64,000 bases of DNA, from NCBI GenBank assembly GCA_028819845.1, contig JAPPKS010000006.1, forward strand, positions 1 to 64,000, in the 5' to 3' direction. This document shows, piece after piece, positions 15,691-25,604 of this stretch. The notes beneath the pieces were generated by a model that saw nothing but the letters and a program-made list of their open reading frames with translations, did not search any database and was not told where the DNA came from. This stretch comes from Candidatus Poribacteria bacterium. Lineage in GTDB: Bacteria; Poribacteria; WGA-4E; PCPOR2b. A program made the translations under genes and the position numbers. Position 1 is the first letter of the stretch. Each line of letters opens with the position of its first letter.

Positions 15691-18396
15691 CTACTTCATA
15701 ATCAGCATCTTCCGGCTGGCTGAAAAGTCCGGGGTATGCAATTTGTAGAAGTAAACACCAGAAGCAACCCGCTCACCCATGTTGTTACGCCCGTCCCAAT
15801 ACGCGGCGCGCGCCCGGCTATTATAAAATCCCGCTGATTGAAAACCGATCGACAGCGTGCGAACCAAATTACCCGTTGTATCGTATATGGATATGGATAC
15901 AGGACTGTCTTCCGTGAGTTGATATGGAATCCACGTCTCCGGGTTGAACGGATTCGGGTAGTTCTGCAACAACTGAGTCTGCTTCGGTTGACCGATGGTA
16001 TCCAGCCTGACAGACAATACTGCGTTTTCCAAGTGTTCAGGGGCCACTTTGAATCTCAGGGTTGGCGATTCAATATTTCCATCCAGACCAATGACGCGCA
16101 CTTCAATCACGTCTCCGGCTTCGACAACGCTCCGCCGCAACAAGTCTGCGGTCGCAGCGGCAAAGTAATCACCTTGCACCGGCGCGGTTATGATCTTGTT
16201 TGTTCTCAGGTTGAGGACGACAACTTGATAGCCGTCAAATGACTGTACACCTTCCAAATGCCCACTCACAACGAACGCCCACGCGTTTTGAGCAACCCCC
16301 CTGTCCCCCCTTATCAAGGGGGTAATGGTGGGTGCCGCCGCGGCAGGCTCTGTTTGGCTAGTCCACGGCGCTCCGACGAAGGCGAAATTGCGGGTTTCCG
16401 GGACATTGACGATATAACCGCCGCCGCCTTCGATTGGAAAACCGTCGTTCGGCGCGCCCGGCGTCCACGCCACGAAACGCTGGTTCGGCGCATCGATCGT
16501 GATGACGGTTGTCGCTCCTGTCAGCCCGGCAAGCGACTTGGCGCTCATCGGGGTTGACGGCGCCAACGGCACGGAAATCATGTTCAATCCTTTCGGCAGC
16601 GTGACGTTGTAGGCGTTACTGAAATACTCACTCACTTCTTCGGCAACCGGTCTGGCGATAAACCCGTGTCGGCGTCCATCCGCCGAGTCATAGTGGCCGA
16701 CGACAGAGCCGTCTTGATTGATATTCCAACCCTCCGTGCCAACACTGCCGGGAACCTGCAATTCGTGCGGCTCCCCGAATCTGCCGACGTATGTGCGCGG
16801 GACATCACCCACTTGTTTGGCTCGACCAACGATAATCCCTACATCGTTGATACCGTGCATAAAAATGTACTCGAAATCCGCGGCTGCTAAGATGTCGGCA
16901 AAACCAAATCTGCCATCCGGAGCACGCGCGTATGCCTGATATGTGCCGTCACTGTCCACATAGCTGCCCACAACGGCACCTGACGCACTCACAAAGTCGG
17001 CATAAGTTTCCACTGCTCCGGGGACTTCAACGATGGTTTCCCCGGAAAAGCCTCGCCGCACGCCGGCAGCGTCGATAAAATTGCCCGTCAGTGCCCCGGT
17101 CGCATCGGAAATACCGTATATCTCCGTTTGGACCGCATCCGGAAAATCATATTGCCGCAGTTTGCCATTTTTCAAGACGACACCGTGGTAAAGCCCCTGG
17201 TTGTCCTCGTAATGTCCGGCGGCAGTCCCATCGTTACCGAGCGCATAGAAATAAGTGTTCTTGGAATCAGGAAAATCATGCCTCGTAAAAACGCCATCAA
17301 TCAGCGTAAAGGCGACTATTTTTTCACCATCGGCAGACCGCGTGTAGCCGGCGTAATCCTCAAAATCGCTGCTCGCCGTCAACGCTAAAAATTCAACACC
17401 GGGAACATCAATACTCTCAAAAGTATAAGTGTAGTTGAGGATGTCAGGCGGTACAACGGGCCGATCGCCGCCCGTTGCAGCAGTCCTAGCGATAAACCCG
17501 TGTCTGCGCCCATCCGCCGAGTCATAGTATCCGACGACAGAACCATCCTGATTGATATTCCAGCCGTCTGTGATAACACTGTCCGGTACCCGCAATTCAT
17601 GCAGCCCGCCGAATCTGCCGACGTATGTGCGCGGGATGTCACCCACCTGTTTGGCGCGAACCACTGCAACGCCTAAATCGTTGACGCCGTATGGATACAG
17701 ATACTCCAAATTCGATACGTCGAGAGCGTCGGCAAATATAAACCTGCCATCAGGGGCACGCACGTATGCCTGATATACACCGTCACTGTCTACGTAACTG
17801 CCTACCACGGCGCCCGATGCGGTCGAAAAAAAGGCATGAGTTTCCGCTGCTCCGGGGACTTCAACGACGGTATCCCCGGAGAAACCGCGGCGAACACCGG
17901 CATCGTCGATAAAATTGCCGGTCAGCACCCCGGTCGCGTCAGAAATACCGTATATCTCCGTTTGGACGGCATCCGAAAAATCGTATCGCCGAAGCTCGCC
18001 ATTTTCCAAGACGACACCGTGATACAGACCATCGCTATCTTGGTAGTGTCCCGCGGCTGTCCCGTCATTACCCAACGCATAGAAGTGAGTTTTCTGCGAG
18101 CCGGGGAAATCATGGCGCATAAAAACATCGTCAATGAGCGTAAAGCCGACCTCTCTTTCGCCATCGTCACTTTTCGTATATCCGGCGTAATCCTCAAAGT
18201 CGCTGCTCGCTGTCAGCGCCAAAAAGCCCACACCCGGAACATCAATAGTTTCAAAAGTATAGTTGGCGCCGGCGGATGCGCCTCCGGATTCATTGTTCGT
18301 TTGTGCGGCGGAATCCCATGGGAAAAAGGATTTGAGGCACATATACAACGTAAATATGTAAAACAAAAAATTCGGTTTTGTCTGAGTAATCGACAT
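15691..18396 (-). CDS. Secreted HAF-type repeat protein with sorting tail, copy A
   Basis: A 901-residue exported protein; the start at 18396 follows AAAGGAGTTTTTA. After the signal, two tandem halves of about 290 residues each begin with YTFETIDVPGV and contain short repeats (FYALGNDGTAAGHYQDSDGL, EIYGISDATGVLTGNFID, WNINQDGSVVGYYDSADGRR) of the type called HAF repeats in extracellular proteins. A linker domain (VTLPKGLNMISVPLAP ...) leads to the FlgD-like tail (YPNPFNPETWIPYQL, ASGVYFYKL). It is a close paralogue of 20377-23040. A G/C-run palindrome is embedded in frame at 16294-16331. It is probably surface-displayed; the ligand is unknown. Confidence 0.8.
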   Translation of the reverse strand: MSITQTKPNFLFYIFTLYMCLKSFFPWDSAAQTNNESGGASAGANYTFETIDVPGVGFLALTASSDFEDYAGYTKSDDGEREVGFTLIDDVFMRHDFPGSQKTHFYALGNDGTAAGHYQDSDGLYHGVVLENGELRRYDFSDAVQTEIYGISDATGVLTGNFIDDAGVRRGFSGDTVVEVPGAAETHAFFSTASGAVVGSYVDSDGVYQAYVRAPDGRFIFADALDVSNLEYLYPYGVNDLGVAVVRAKQVGDIPRTYVGRFGGLHELRVPDSVITDGWNINQDGSVVGYYDSADGRRHGFIARTAATGGDRPVVPPDILNYTYTFESIDVPGVEFLALTASSDFEDYAGYTRSADGEKIVAFTLIDGVFTRHDFPDSKNTYFYALGNDGTAAGHYEDNQGLYHGVVLKNGKLRQYDFPDAVQTEIYGISDATGALTGNFIDAAGVRRGFSGETIVEVPGAVETYADFVSASGAVVGSYVDSDGTYQAYARAPDGRFGFADILAAADFEYIFMHGINDVGIIVGRAKQVGDVPRTYVGRFGEPHELQVPGSVGTEGWNINQDGSVVGHYDSADGRRHGFIARPVAEEVSEYFSNAYNVTLPKGLNMISVPLAPSTPMSAKSLAGLTGATTVITIDAPNQRFVAWTPGAPNDGFPIEGGGGYIVNVPETRNFAFVGAPWTSQTEPAAAAPTITPLIRGDRGVAQNAWAFVVSGHLEGVQSFDGYQVVVLNLRTNKIITAPVQGDYFAAATADLLRRSVVEAGDVIEVRVIGLDGNIESPTLRFKVAPEHLENAVLSVRLDTIGQPKQTQLLQNYPNPFNPETWIPYQLTEDSPVSISIYDTTGNLVRTLSIGFQSAGFYNSRARAAYWDGRNNMGERVASGVYFYKLHTPDFSASRKMLIMK

Positions 18397-18657
18397 TAAA
18401 AACTCCTTTGTTGTATTGACTAAAGACGGCGGTTGGGTGTTCATGTAAATTGTCTGAATCAGGATTTACAGGATTTAAGTTTATGTGGGTTGGGTTATGC
18501 GGTTTAGACAACGCTTTGAGCGACGCCGCTATTCGACGAGGTTGAGTTGATTTGATGCGTTAGCCTTTATTATCAGAAAGGCGGTGCCTTATATCTGGCT
18601 CAAAGCCAATGCAATTACACTGCATTACCCCCAACCTAATTGTAAAGATATCTAATA

Positions 18658-19431
18658 TTAGATTTTTGATCGGTTATCATTTATGGGTTTCCATGTAAGT
18701 GAAACGGTGACGGTCAACCGGGTTACGTCGTCAAACTGCATGGCTTTTGTCCCGGCAATGTCTTGACCCCGAAAGGTTTCGGTCTTGCCGACAAAGTCGT
18801 CCGAAAAAGGAAATCCAACTCCGCCCGGTTCCGGGCAAGGCAATGAATCATCCTCAATAACGACAAGATATATCACCTTATCCTGCAGATCGTCGTATGT
18901 TAAATAACCGCCGTCGGACTTATTGAAAAAGGCGCCCACGGAGTAGAGCCTGTCCGACCCGTCTACATGTTCTAATCCGTTAATTTGACCGGAGCACGCA
19001 ATAAAGTTATCTGCGCGGTCATAAATGTGAACCTCAATTTCAAGCCGACCGAATTCATACTCGTTCGTAACCGCAATTTCCGTGATGGTGACACGATCGG
19101 GCACACGTGAAACGAAAGGCCCGCCGGAACCTAACGATTCTTCTAAGGGCGTAAACCTATTGTCAACGTCATCTCTGAACGTAAAAATCTGATCTTCAAT
19201 CGCCATACGCGATTTGAAAATAGCGCCTTCAACGTCTCTCCGCAGGTCGGACTGTTCGCCACGCAACGTGGAAATTTCGTCTGCAAGATTGGGCCGCTCG
19301 TCTCTTAAAGAGTTTATTTCGGATTGGAAATCTTCGCGCAAAATATCAAGATCTTCTCGATCAACTTCAGCGCATCCAATCACAAGAAGAACTAAAATCA
19401 TCACAATCGAATGCGTGTAACTTAGCTTCAT
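18658..19431 (-). CDS. Coiled-coil lipoprotein
   Basis: A 257-residue protein, start behind GGAGGGTTCTAT, with signal and lipobox LVIGC at about residue 20. Residues about 25-95 are heptad-like and charged (DLDILREDFQSEINSLRDER), predicting a coiled coil. The C-terminal 150 residues are strand-rich (ITEIAVTNEYEFGRLEIEVH) and likely form a single beta domain. It lies between the two HAF paralogues, together with the lipoprotein at 19634-20140. No family was recognised. A role at the outer or inner membrane surface as a spacer or scaffold is inferred. Confidence 0.75.
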   Translation of the reverse strand: MKLSYTHSIVMILVLLVIGCAEVDREDLDILREDFQSEINSLRDERPNLADEISTLRGEQSDLRRDVEGAIFKSRMAIEDQIFTFRDDVDNRFTPLEESLGSGGPFVSRVPDRVTITEIAVTNEYEFGRLEIEVHIYDRADNFIACSGQINGLEHVDGSDRLYSVGAFFNKSDGGYLTYDDLQDKVIYLVVIEDDSLPCPEPGGVGFPFSDDFVGKTETFRGQDIAGTKAMQFDDVTRLTVTVSLTWKPINDNRSKI

Positions 19432-19633
19432 ATAGAACCCTCCATAGTTAGGACATGTTGGCATTTGAGTGAAAGGCTGATTTAATGCACCGACCGCTTC
19501 ACAAACGCCAAGCATCCCCATCGTTCCTCCCATCCCCGACATTCTTCCTCAATTGGTTCCCTCATTACAAATTTGAAAGAGTCGGTAAATCCTTCAATTC
19601 CAATCGTTCAATGGCTTCAAGCCGGGTTGGGTT

Positions 19634-20140
19634 TTATTTCTTTTTGAAGACTATGGTACTACCATCATCGCTGTTCAGTGTGAGCGTATTCCCTTTTCTC
19701 GTCCAGGTGCCGGTGTCTTCGTCCGTAGGACCGACTGGTTCTACTTCTTCTTTAAATATACCGGTGCCTTCTACTGCTATAGGTGTAAGTGTATAATTGG
19801 AGTCAGATAGGGAGTAAGTGCCTGTCATTTTCATTGAACCTTGCCATGAAAGTTCCAAGCCTTCCTCTTCCACTTCAAACTTCACAGCGATTTCCGCTTC
19901 CACCGTTCCATTCTTATCAAACATCCAGTTATTGGCGACAATGGAAACATTTCCTCCTTCTTCGCCAAATTCTTCCACGAACAACCGGTCAAAACTCTGA
20001 CCATCAATTGTTTCCCATGCCCAAGTTCCGACCCATTCATTATCATCCTCATCACTACCACAGCCGATGGATACAATAATCAGAACTACGTAAAGGCTAA
20101 CTAACCACAAATACCAGCGGGGTATTACGTGTTGAAACAT
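19634..20140 (-). CDS. Lipocalin-like lipoprotein
   Basis: A 168-residue protein with a long signal and lipobox VSIGC, start behind AAAAGGGAGATTCAAAGG. The mature part begins with a G-T-W-x-W motif (EWVGTWAWETIDGQSFD) and continues as alternating strands (TLTPIAVEGTG, NTLTLNSDDGSTIVF), typical of small lipocalin or META-like barrels that report on or bind hydrophobic ligands. A shorter, broken relative may lie at 56007-56391, which also begins with GTWHF. Function is unknown. Confidence 0.7.
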   Translation of the reverse strand: MFQHVIPRWYLWLVSLYVVLIIVSIGCGSDEDDNEWVGTWAWETIDGQSFDRLFVEEFGEEGGNVSIVANNWMFDKNGTVEAEIAVKFEVEEEGLELSWQGSMKMTGTYSLSDSNYTLTPIAVEGTGIFKEEVEPVGPTDEDTGTWTRKGNTLTLNSDDGSTIVFKKK

Positions 20141-20337
20141 CCTTTGAATCTCCCTTTTAGATTAAATGTTAGATTTTTGAACAAGTTTCGTAGGTTGGGC
20201 GTAGCGGTGTTGACGATAAACACTTCAATGCGCCGCGTGCTTTACCTGGTTTGATTGCGTTAGAAAATGTGATTGATGGAGCGTAAACCAACCGACAAAA
20301 ATCGAAGTTGAATCGGGAGGGGCTTCCGAAATTCAGA

Positions 20338-20374
20338 AAGAAACCGAGTTTTGAAGAAAAAACTCGGTTTCTCT
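20338..20374 (-). terminator. Rho-independent terminator
   Basis: The hairpin AGAAACCGAGTTTT/AAAACTCGGTTTCTT lies directly after the stop at 20377 and is nearly identical to those at 15652 and 26549. Confidence 0.7.
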
Positions 20375-20376
20375 TG

Positions 20377-23040
20377 CTACTTCATAATCAGCATCTTCCG
20401 GCTAGCTGAAGAGATCGGGGTATGCAATTTGTAAAAGTAAACACCAGAAGCAACCTGCTCACCCATGTTGTTACGGCCGTCCCAATACGCGGCACGCGCC
20501 CGGCTATTATAAAATCCCGCTGATTGAAAACCGATCGACAGCGCGCGAACCAAATTACCCGTTGTATCGTATATGGATATGGATACAGGACTGTCATCCG
20601 AGAGCTGATACGGAATCCACGTTTCCGGGTTAAACGGATTCGGGTAGTTCTGCAACAACTGCGTCAGCTTCGGTTGACCGATACCGTCAAGCCTGACGGA
20701 CATTACGGCGTCTGCCAGGTGTTCAGTGGTCACTTTGTAACTTACGGTTTGAGATTCAACAACCCCGCCCGGTCCGACGACCTGCAACTCAACCACGTCT
20801 CCGGCTTCGACAACGCTCCGCCGCGACAGGTCCGCGGTTGCAGCGGCGAAGTAATCGCCTTGCACCGGCGCAGCAATGGTGCTGTTTGTTCGCAAGTTAC
20901 GGACGACAACGTGATAGCCGTCAAGCGACGGAACCCCTTCCAAACGCCCACTGACAACGAACGCCCACGCTTCTTGAGCAACCCCCCTGTCCCCCCTTAT
21001 CAAGGGGGTAATGGTGGGTGCTGCCGTGGCAGCCTCTGTTTGATTTGTCCACGGCGCACCGACGAAGGCGAAATTGCGCGTTTCCGGGACATTGACGATG
21101 TATCCGCCTCCGCCTTCGATTGAGAAGCCGTCGTTCGGCGCGCTTGGTGTCCAGGCGATGAAACGCTGGTTTGCCGCATCGATCGTAATAACGGTTGTCG
21201 CTCCTGTCAGCGCTGCGAGCGACTTGGCGCTCATGGTAGTTGGCGGCGCCAACGGCACGGAAATCATGTTCAATCCTTTCGCCAGCGTGACGCGGTAAGT
21301 GTTGCCGAAATAATCACTCACGTCCTCGGCAACCGGTCTGGCGATAAACCCGTGCCTGCGTCCATCTACCGAGACGTAGTTTCCGACGACAGAGCCGTCC
21401 TGATTGATATTCCACCCCTCCGTGCTGACGCTGCCCGGCACCTGTAATTCGGAGCGTCCACGCGCCGATCCGATATAGGTGCGCGGGACATCACCAATCT
21501 GTTTGGAGCGGGCAACGAAAATTCCTGCAGTGTTGATTGCATGGAAAAAATAGTATTCGAGGTTTTCGGCATTTTCTAAGTCGATAGATGTAAATTGGCC
21601 GTGCGCATGTATATATCCGTGATAAAGCCCCTCAGCATCAACGTAACTCCCTACGAGCCGCCCGGCAGCCACAAAGTCCGCAAAAGTCTCCGAGGCACCG
21701 GGGGCTTCAATGACGGTATCACCGGTGAACCCACGACGCACCCCCTGAGCGTCCGTGAAATTTCCTGTCAGCACGCCTGTTTCATCAGAAATCCCATATA
21801 TCTCCGTTTCAACAGCACCGGGGAAATCGTATTGCGTAAGCACACCCTTTTCCAAGATAACACCGTGATATGCCCCCTCGCTGTCTTGGTAATGTCCGGC
21901 AGCGCGACCATCATTACCGAGCGCGTAGAAATAGGTGTTTTCTGCGTTCGGGAAATCGTACCTGGCAAAAACGCCGTCAATCAGCGTAAATGCGACCATC
22001 TTTTGACCGTCAGCACTTCTCGTGTAGCCGGCGTAATCCTCGAAGTCGCTGCTCGCAGTCAAGTGTAGGAATTCTACGCCCGGCACATCAATACTCTCAA
22101 ACGTGTAGTCGGAGAAGGTCGGTTGCAGCGCAGGCGCCCCGGCGGGTCGGGCGATGAATCCGTATCTGCGTCCATCGGGGAGATTGTAGTATCCGACGAC
22201 AGAGCCGTCCTGATTGATATTCCAACCTTCCGTGCTCACGCTCTCCGGGAATTGTAATTCCACTCGCCCGCGGAATGTACTGACATGGGTGCGCGTGACA
22301 TCACCGACAAATTTGGAGCGGGTAACGTAAACGCCCGCCTTGTTGATGCCGTGCACAAGAACGAATTCGATGTGTGCGGCGTTTGGGATGTCAACAGTGC
22401 GATACTCGCCATCCGGGGTAAGCACGTAAGTGTGATAGAGACCGTCCATATCAATGTAACTGCCGACGAGCCGTCCTTCAGCCACAAAGTCGGCGAAGGT
22501 CTCCGAGGCACCGGGCACCTCAATGATGGAGTCCCCTGTGAACCCGCGCCGAATCCCATCAGCGGCGATAAAATTACCCGTCAGCGCACCTGTTTCATCA
22601 GAAATCCCGTATATTTCCGTTTCAACGGAGCCGGGGAAATCGTATTGCCGGAGTTCGCCATTTTCTAAGACCACACCGTGATATAGACCATCGCTATCTT
22701 CGTAGTGTCCCGCGGCTGTCCCGTCATTACCCAACGCATAGAAGTAGGTGTTCATTGAATCCGGGAAATCATGGCGCGTAAAAACGCCGTCAATGAGCGT
22801 GAAGGCGACCATTTTGCCGCCGTCCGTACTTTTCGTGTAGCCGGCATAGTCCTCGAATTCGCTGCTGGCGGTCAATGCTAAAAAGTCTACATCCGGAACT
22901 TCAATACTCTCGAAGGTATAGTCGGCAGCGGTTTCAGTGTTGTCTTGCGCAGCCGTGTCTATTAGGAACAAGGAATTGAGGCAAAAAAACAACGTAAACG
23001 CATTAAACAAAAAACTTTTTTTAATCTGAGTGGTTATCAT
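20377..23040 (-). CDS. Secreted HAF-type repeat protein with sorting tail, copy B
   Basis: An 887-residue paralogue of 15691-18396 with the same architecture: signal, two tandem HAF-repeat halves (each with DFEDYAGYT, FYALGNDG, WNINQDGSVVG), the GLNMISVPLAP linker domain and the FlgD-like tail (YPNPFNPETWIPY). The start at 23040 follows AAAAGGAGTTTTTC. The C-terminal 350 residues are much more alike between the copies than the repeat halves, consistent with gene conversion or a recent tail swap. It carries the same in-frame G/C palindrome (20977-21014). A terminator follows. Both genes are probably exported by the type IX-like route. Confidence 0.8.
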   Translation of the reverse strand: MITTQIKKSFLFNAFTLFFCLNSLFLIDTAAQDNTETAADYTFESIEVPDVDFLALTASSEFEDYAGYTKSTDGGKMVAFTLIDGVFTRHDFPDSMNTYFYALGNDGTAAGHYEDSDGLYHGVVLENGELRQYDFPGSVETEIYGISDETGALTGNFIAADGIRRGFTGDSIIEVPGASETFADFVAEGRLVGSYIDMDGLYHTYVLTPDGEYRTVDIPNAAHIEFVLVHGINKAGVYVTRSKFVGDVTRTHVSTFRGRVELQFPESVSTEGWNINQDGSVVGYYNLPDGRRYGFIARPAGAPALQPTFSDYTFESIDVPGVEFLHLTASSDFEDYAGYTRSADGQKMVAFTLIDGVFARYDFPNAENTYFYALGNDGRAAGHYQDSEGAYHGVILEKGVLTQYDFPGAVETEIYGISDETGVLTGNFTDAQGVRRGFTGDTVIEAPGASETFADFVAAGRLVGSYVDAEGLYHGYIHAHGQFTSIDLENAENLEYYFFHAINTAGIFVARSKQIGDVPRTYIGSARGRSELQVPGSVSTEGWNINQDGSVVGNYVSVDGRRHGFIARPVAEDVSDYFGNTYRVTLAKGLNMISVPLAPPTTMSAKSLAALTGATTVITIDAANQRFIAWTPSAPNDGFSIEGGGGYIVNVPETRNFAFVGAPWTNQTEAATAAPTITPLIRGDRGVAQEAWAFVVSGRLEGVPSLDGYHVVVRNLRTNSTIAAPVQGDYFAAATADLSRRSVVEAGDVVELQVVGPGGVVESQTVSYKVTTEHLADAVMSVRLDGIGQPKLTQLLQNYPNPFNPETWIPYQLSDDSPVSISIYDTTGNLVRALSIGFQSAGFYNSRARAAYWDGRNNMGEQVASGVYFYKLHTPISSASRKMLIMK

Positions 23041-23148
23041 GAAAAACTCCTTTTGCGTAAAACGTAATGGGTAATTCGTAATGAGTAAACGTAATGCGTA
23101 ATGAGAAAAAGCAGATGCTGCCAATTAGTGCTTTCATTTGATGCCTCC

Positions 23149-23523
23149 CTACTTCTGCGGTCTTTTACCGCGCCATTTAGGAATATTCGGGATGCTGGAC
23201 GGATCCACATAGGGGGCGGGACCTGAGAACAGGCGTCCGGGAACAGCGGGCGGTGCGCCGCCGTCAATGGAGCTGAGTCCCACGGGTAGCTTGGCAGTGT
23301 GCAGCGGGCGACGGGGTGGGGTTCTGAAAATAAAGTCGCCTTTTTCCTGCTGCGGTTTTTCCGGCTCTAATGGATGGCTGCGGATATGTGCTTCCATGAA
23401 AATCACGCTAATACCGCTCTTTTCGTTTAACGGGCCTTCTTTATCGTAGGCGGCGGCGAATATTACCCACAAGACGGTTGCGACGAACACAACCGCGATT
23501 AGGGCGCTAATCAACACTTTCAT
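23149..23523 (-). CDS. Small exported proline-rich protein
   Basis: A 124-residue protein with one N-terminal hydrophobic segment (LISALIAVVFVATVLWVIFA) and a proline-rich, unstructured C-terminal part (PGRLFSGPAPYVDPSSIPNI). The start follows AGGAAGCGAACA. The segment may be an uncleaved anchor, leaving the tail outside the inner membrane. It lies 25 bases after the gene at 23549-23770. No family was recognised. Confidence 0.6.
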   Translation of the reverse strand: MKVLISALIAVVFVATVLWVIFAAAYDKEGPLNEKSGISVIFMEAHIRSHPLEPEKPQQEKGDFIFRTPPRRPLHTAKLPVGLSSIDGGAPPAVPGRLFSGPAPYVDPSSIPNIPKWRGKRPQK

Positions 23524-23548
23524 TGTTCGCTTCCTACTCAGAGAATAC

Positions 23549-23770
23549 CTAGGACTTATTTGGGGCGTCGTTGGTATCACTATATGCAATCGTAATTTCA
23601 CCGCCAGGGAGTGGGATTACGACATTTACACATCGCGGATTCCCGACCGATCTTTCAACAACCCTGCAAATGTCGACGATCAATTCATTTCCACTTAGGC
23701 GGGGACGGATTTCTATAAAATCGTCACCATTTCCGTACATCGATGGGTTTAAGTAGTTCATATCTGGCAT
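23549..23770 (-). CDS. Small hypothetical protein
   Basis: A 73-residue soluble protein with an excellent ribosome-binding site (AGAGGAGG, 5 bases from ATG). The sequence is strand-rich (FIEIRPRLSGNELIVDICRV, NVVIPLPGGEITIAY) and ends in a short polar tail. It lies just after a spacer inverted repeat (23838-23906). No family was recognised. Confidence 0.65.
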   Translation of the reverse strand: MPDMNYLNPSMYGNGDDFIEIRPRLSGNELIVDICRVVERSVGNPRCVNVVIPLPGGEITIAYSDTNDAPNKS

Positions 23771-23837
23771 AAAAACCTCCTCTTTTTGTGAAACGTCCGA
23801 TAAGAGACATATCGGACATTTTTTTCAGCGGAAAAAT

Positions 23838-23906
23838 GGTGAGGGGGCGAGCCCTTTTTGGGCGAAAAAGGCTTGGTTAATGCTTTGCCCGCACCCCGCC
23901 ATATAG
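23838..23906 (-). repeat. Spacer inverted repeat (TTATGRCGGG family)
   Basis: The minus strand opens with TATATGGCGGGGTGCGGGC and closes with CTCGCCCCCTCACC; an inner GCCTTTTTCGCCCAAAAAGG hairpin lies between. It sits 67 bases ahead of the 23770 start. A second hairpin, GTCCGATATG/TATCGGAC, follows at about 23795-23820. Confidence 0.6.
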
Positions 23907-23930
23907 AAGCGCGAATCTATTGACGAGAAT

Positions 23931-24836
23931 TTAATCCTCGATTTTGAACCGATACGGAATAATAATACGAATTGCGACCGGTTTTCCGTCTTTTTGCGCC
24001 GGACTAAACCGTGACCGTTTCAGCGCTTCGATTCCTTCTTCATCGCAACCATAGCCTAAAGGTTCGAGAACCTCAATATCGCTTGCTTTGCCGTCAATTC
24101 CAATCGTGGCTTTTAACTTCACTACGCCTTCTTTTCCGGCATTCCGGGCACGTTCCGGGTACTTCGGCTTCGGTTTATGGAGGGCTTTAGGGGGTATGGT
24201 GTTTTCCGTTATGTCCACGACGGGTACGTTGACAGTGTCGTCTAGCCCAATATCTGCGTCCGGGATGTCTGTCTCCATCTCGTTAAAAATTGATGGTCTG
24301 CCAGGTTTGGTGGGGGCAATCTTCGGCAATTCAGGTTCAATGCTTGGGCGTTCCCCTTCGGCGATTGGCGGCCTTTCAATCCTCGGTATCTCCGGCGGTG
24401 CATCAGGTGAGTCAATATCGAGATTATCTGAAGGGATAGTGATTTCGCCTGGGCCGGATGGGATGTCCACGGGTTTTACTGGCTGACTGGGTTGGATCGT
24501 CTCAGTTTGCCGTATTTCGGGTTTAATTGTCTTGGCTTCACGCTCAGGCAGACGACGTATTGGTTTAATCTTCTCCGCCTGAAACATTTCAGTTACCACA
24601 GCATCATCATCGTGAATGGCTACATTTTTGGCAATGTGAAATGCGACAAACAGCATTATGAGCAAATGAAAAGCAAGAGATACCATCCACCCAAGAGATT
24701 TAGACACGCGATTCCCCATTCTCTGCCGCCGTTCTGAAATCGGCTGAACCGCAGGAATTGTGCGTTTACGTTCATGAGTTAGCGAATTCGACTTCGATTG
24801 AAATTCCTTGGTGTTTTCAACATTATGGTTGGACAT
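23931..24836 (-). CDS. TonB-family energy-transducing protein
   Basis: A 301-residue protein, start behind AAAGGAGATTTTCGAACC. It has a cytoplasmic N-terminus, one membrane helix at about 47-68 (GWMVSLAFHLLIMLFVAFHI), a long proline-rich spacer (70-210) and a C-terminal TonB domain (KPKYPERARNAGKEGVVKLK, then DGKASDIEVLEPLGYGCDEE, FSPAQKDGKPVAIRIIIPYR). TonB proteins couple the proton-motive force, with ExbB/ExbD, to outer-membrane receptors. No exbBD or receptor gene is adjacent, so the partner is unknown. The helix lacks the usual SxxxH motif in its first half but has a histidine in FHLL. Confidence 0.85.
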   Translation of the reverse strand: MSNHNVENTKEFQSKSNSLTHERKRTIPAVQPISERRQRMGNRVSKSLGWMVSLAFHLLIMLFVAFHIAKNVAIHDDDAVVTEMFQAEKIKPIRRLPEREAKTIKPEIRQTETIQPSQPVKPVDIPSGPGEITIPSDNLDIDSPDAPPEIPRIERPPIAEGERPSIEPELPKIAPTKPGRPSIFNEMETDIPDADIGLDDTVNVPVVDITENTIPPKALHKPKPKYPERARNAGKEGVVKLKATIGIDGKASDIEVLEPLGYGCDEEGIEALKRSRFSPAQKDGKPVAIRIIIPYRFKIED

Positions 24837-25340
24837 GGTTCGAAAATCTCCTTTCTTCTATGAGCGCATTAAGTTATTGACGGCGCTAGATTGCAATTCT
24901 ACTTGACTTTAAATTACCTGAAACCGAATGTCTTCTCCCTATGTGTCAATACTCGATCGAGGGTAACGAGTGCATCAGTCCTAACCGGTGCGGCGTAATG
25001 AGTAATGCGTATTGCGTAATGAGTCTTTGTAGGTTGGGTTGAGCGGTGTAGACAACAAGGATTTCAATTCGCCGCGTGCGTTACGCGGTTTGATTTCGTT
25101 CGAATACATAATTGACCGAGCGTAACGTAACGCTTTTTGTATAGTCATATCGGTTCATATTTACGCGAGGAGGAATCGACTGATTAATTATCGAGGCTAG
25201 GAAGCCTATCCCACAAACCAATAGTAAAAGGATATTTTTAGATATAAAGACTATCGCCTTCGCTATTCGCTCAATTGGTCGCTCAACCCAACCTACAATT
25301 GCTGTTCGCCAGCAGGAGTTAGTCGAAATAGTCGAAATCG
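24837..25340. other. Repeat-rich intergenic region
   Basis: It contains a short TAATGCG run (25000-25020) and a dispersed repeat beginning TGTAGGTTGGGTTGAGCGGT (25026) and ending near ACCCAACCTACAA (25285-25300). Relatives are at 20188, 25640, 25937, 29020, 30705, 31325, 39985, 40820 and 53390. No gene was seen. Confidence 0.55.
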
Positions 25341-25604
25341 CTAGGTCGAACTCCCGAAGCTAACCAATACAAAGACAAGAAAAACTCCGACGATGAATCC
25401 GAATTCGTACCACCGCCCGTTATTGTTTACTTCGTAGATGCCCACGTCTGTGAAGATGCTGGCGATTAAGGTGAAGACGCAAATCAAGCCGTGCCAAACT
25501 CCGCTGAAAAAGCCGGCGCGTTCGTAAGGAGTAGCGTCGCCGGGGAAACAGCCTGAGAATACAAACACAGCGAGAAGTAGGGTTACCAATCTTAGGTATT
25601 TCAT
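25341..25604 (-). CDS. Small membrane lipoprotein of a widespread family
   Basis: An 87-residue protein with signal and lipobox FSGC, start behind AAGGCGG. The mature part holds two hydrophobic helices separated by GIYEVNNNGRWYEFGF. The pattern G-x-W-H-G-L-I-C-V-F-T-x-I-x-S-I-F, then IYEVxNNGxWYxFGFxxG, is that of small membrane proteins found in several environmental phyla, whose role is unknown. It is flanked by repeats and probably transcribed alone. Confidence 0.75.
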   Translation of the reverse strand: MKYLRLVTLLLAVFVFSGCFPGDATPYERAGFFSGVWHGLICVFTLIASIFTDVGIYEVNNNGRWYEFGFIVGVFLVFVLVSFGSST

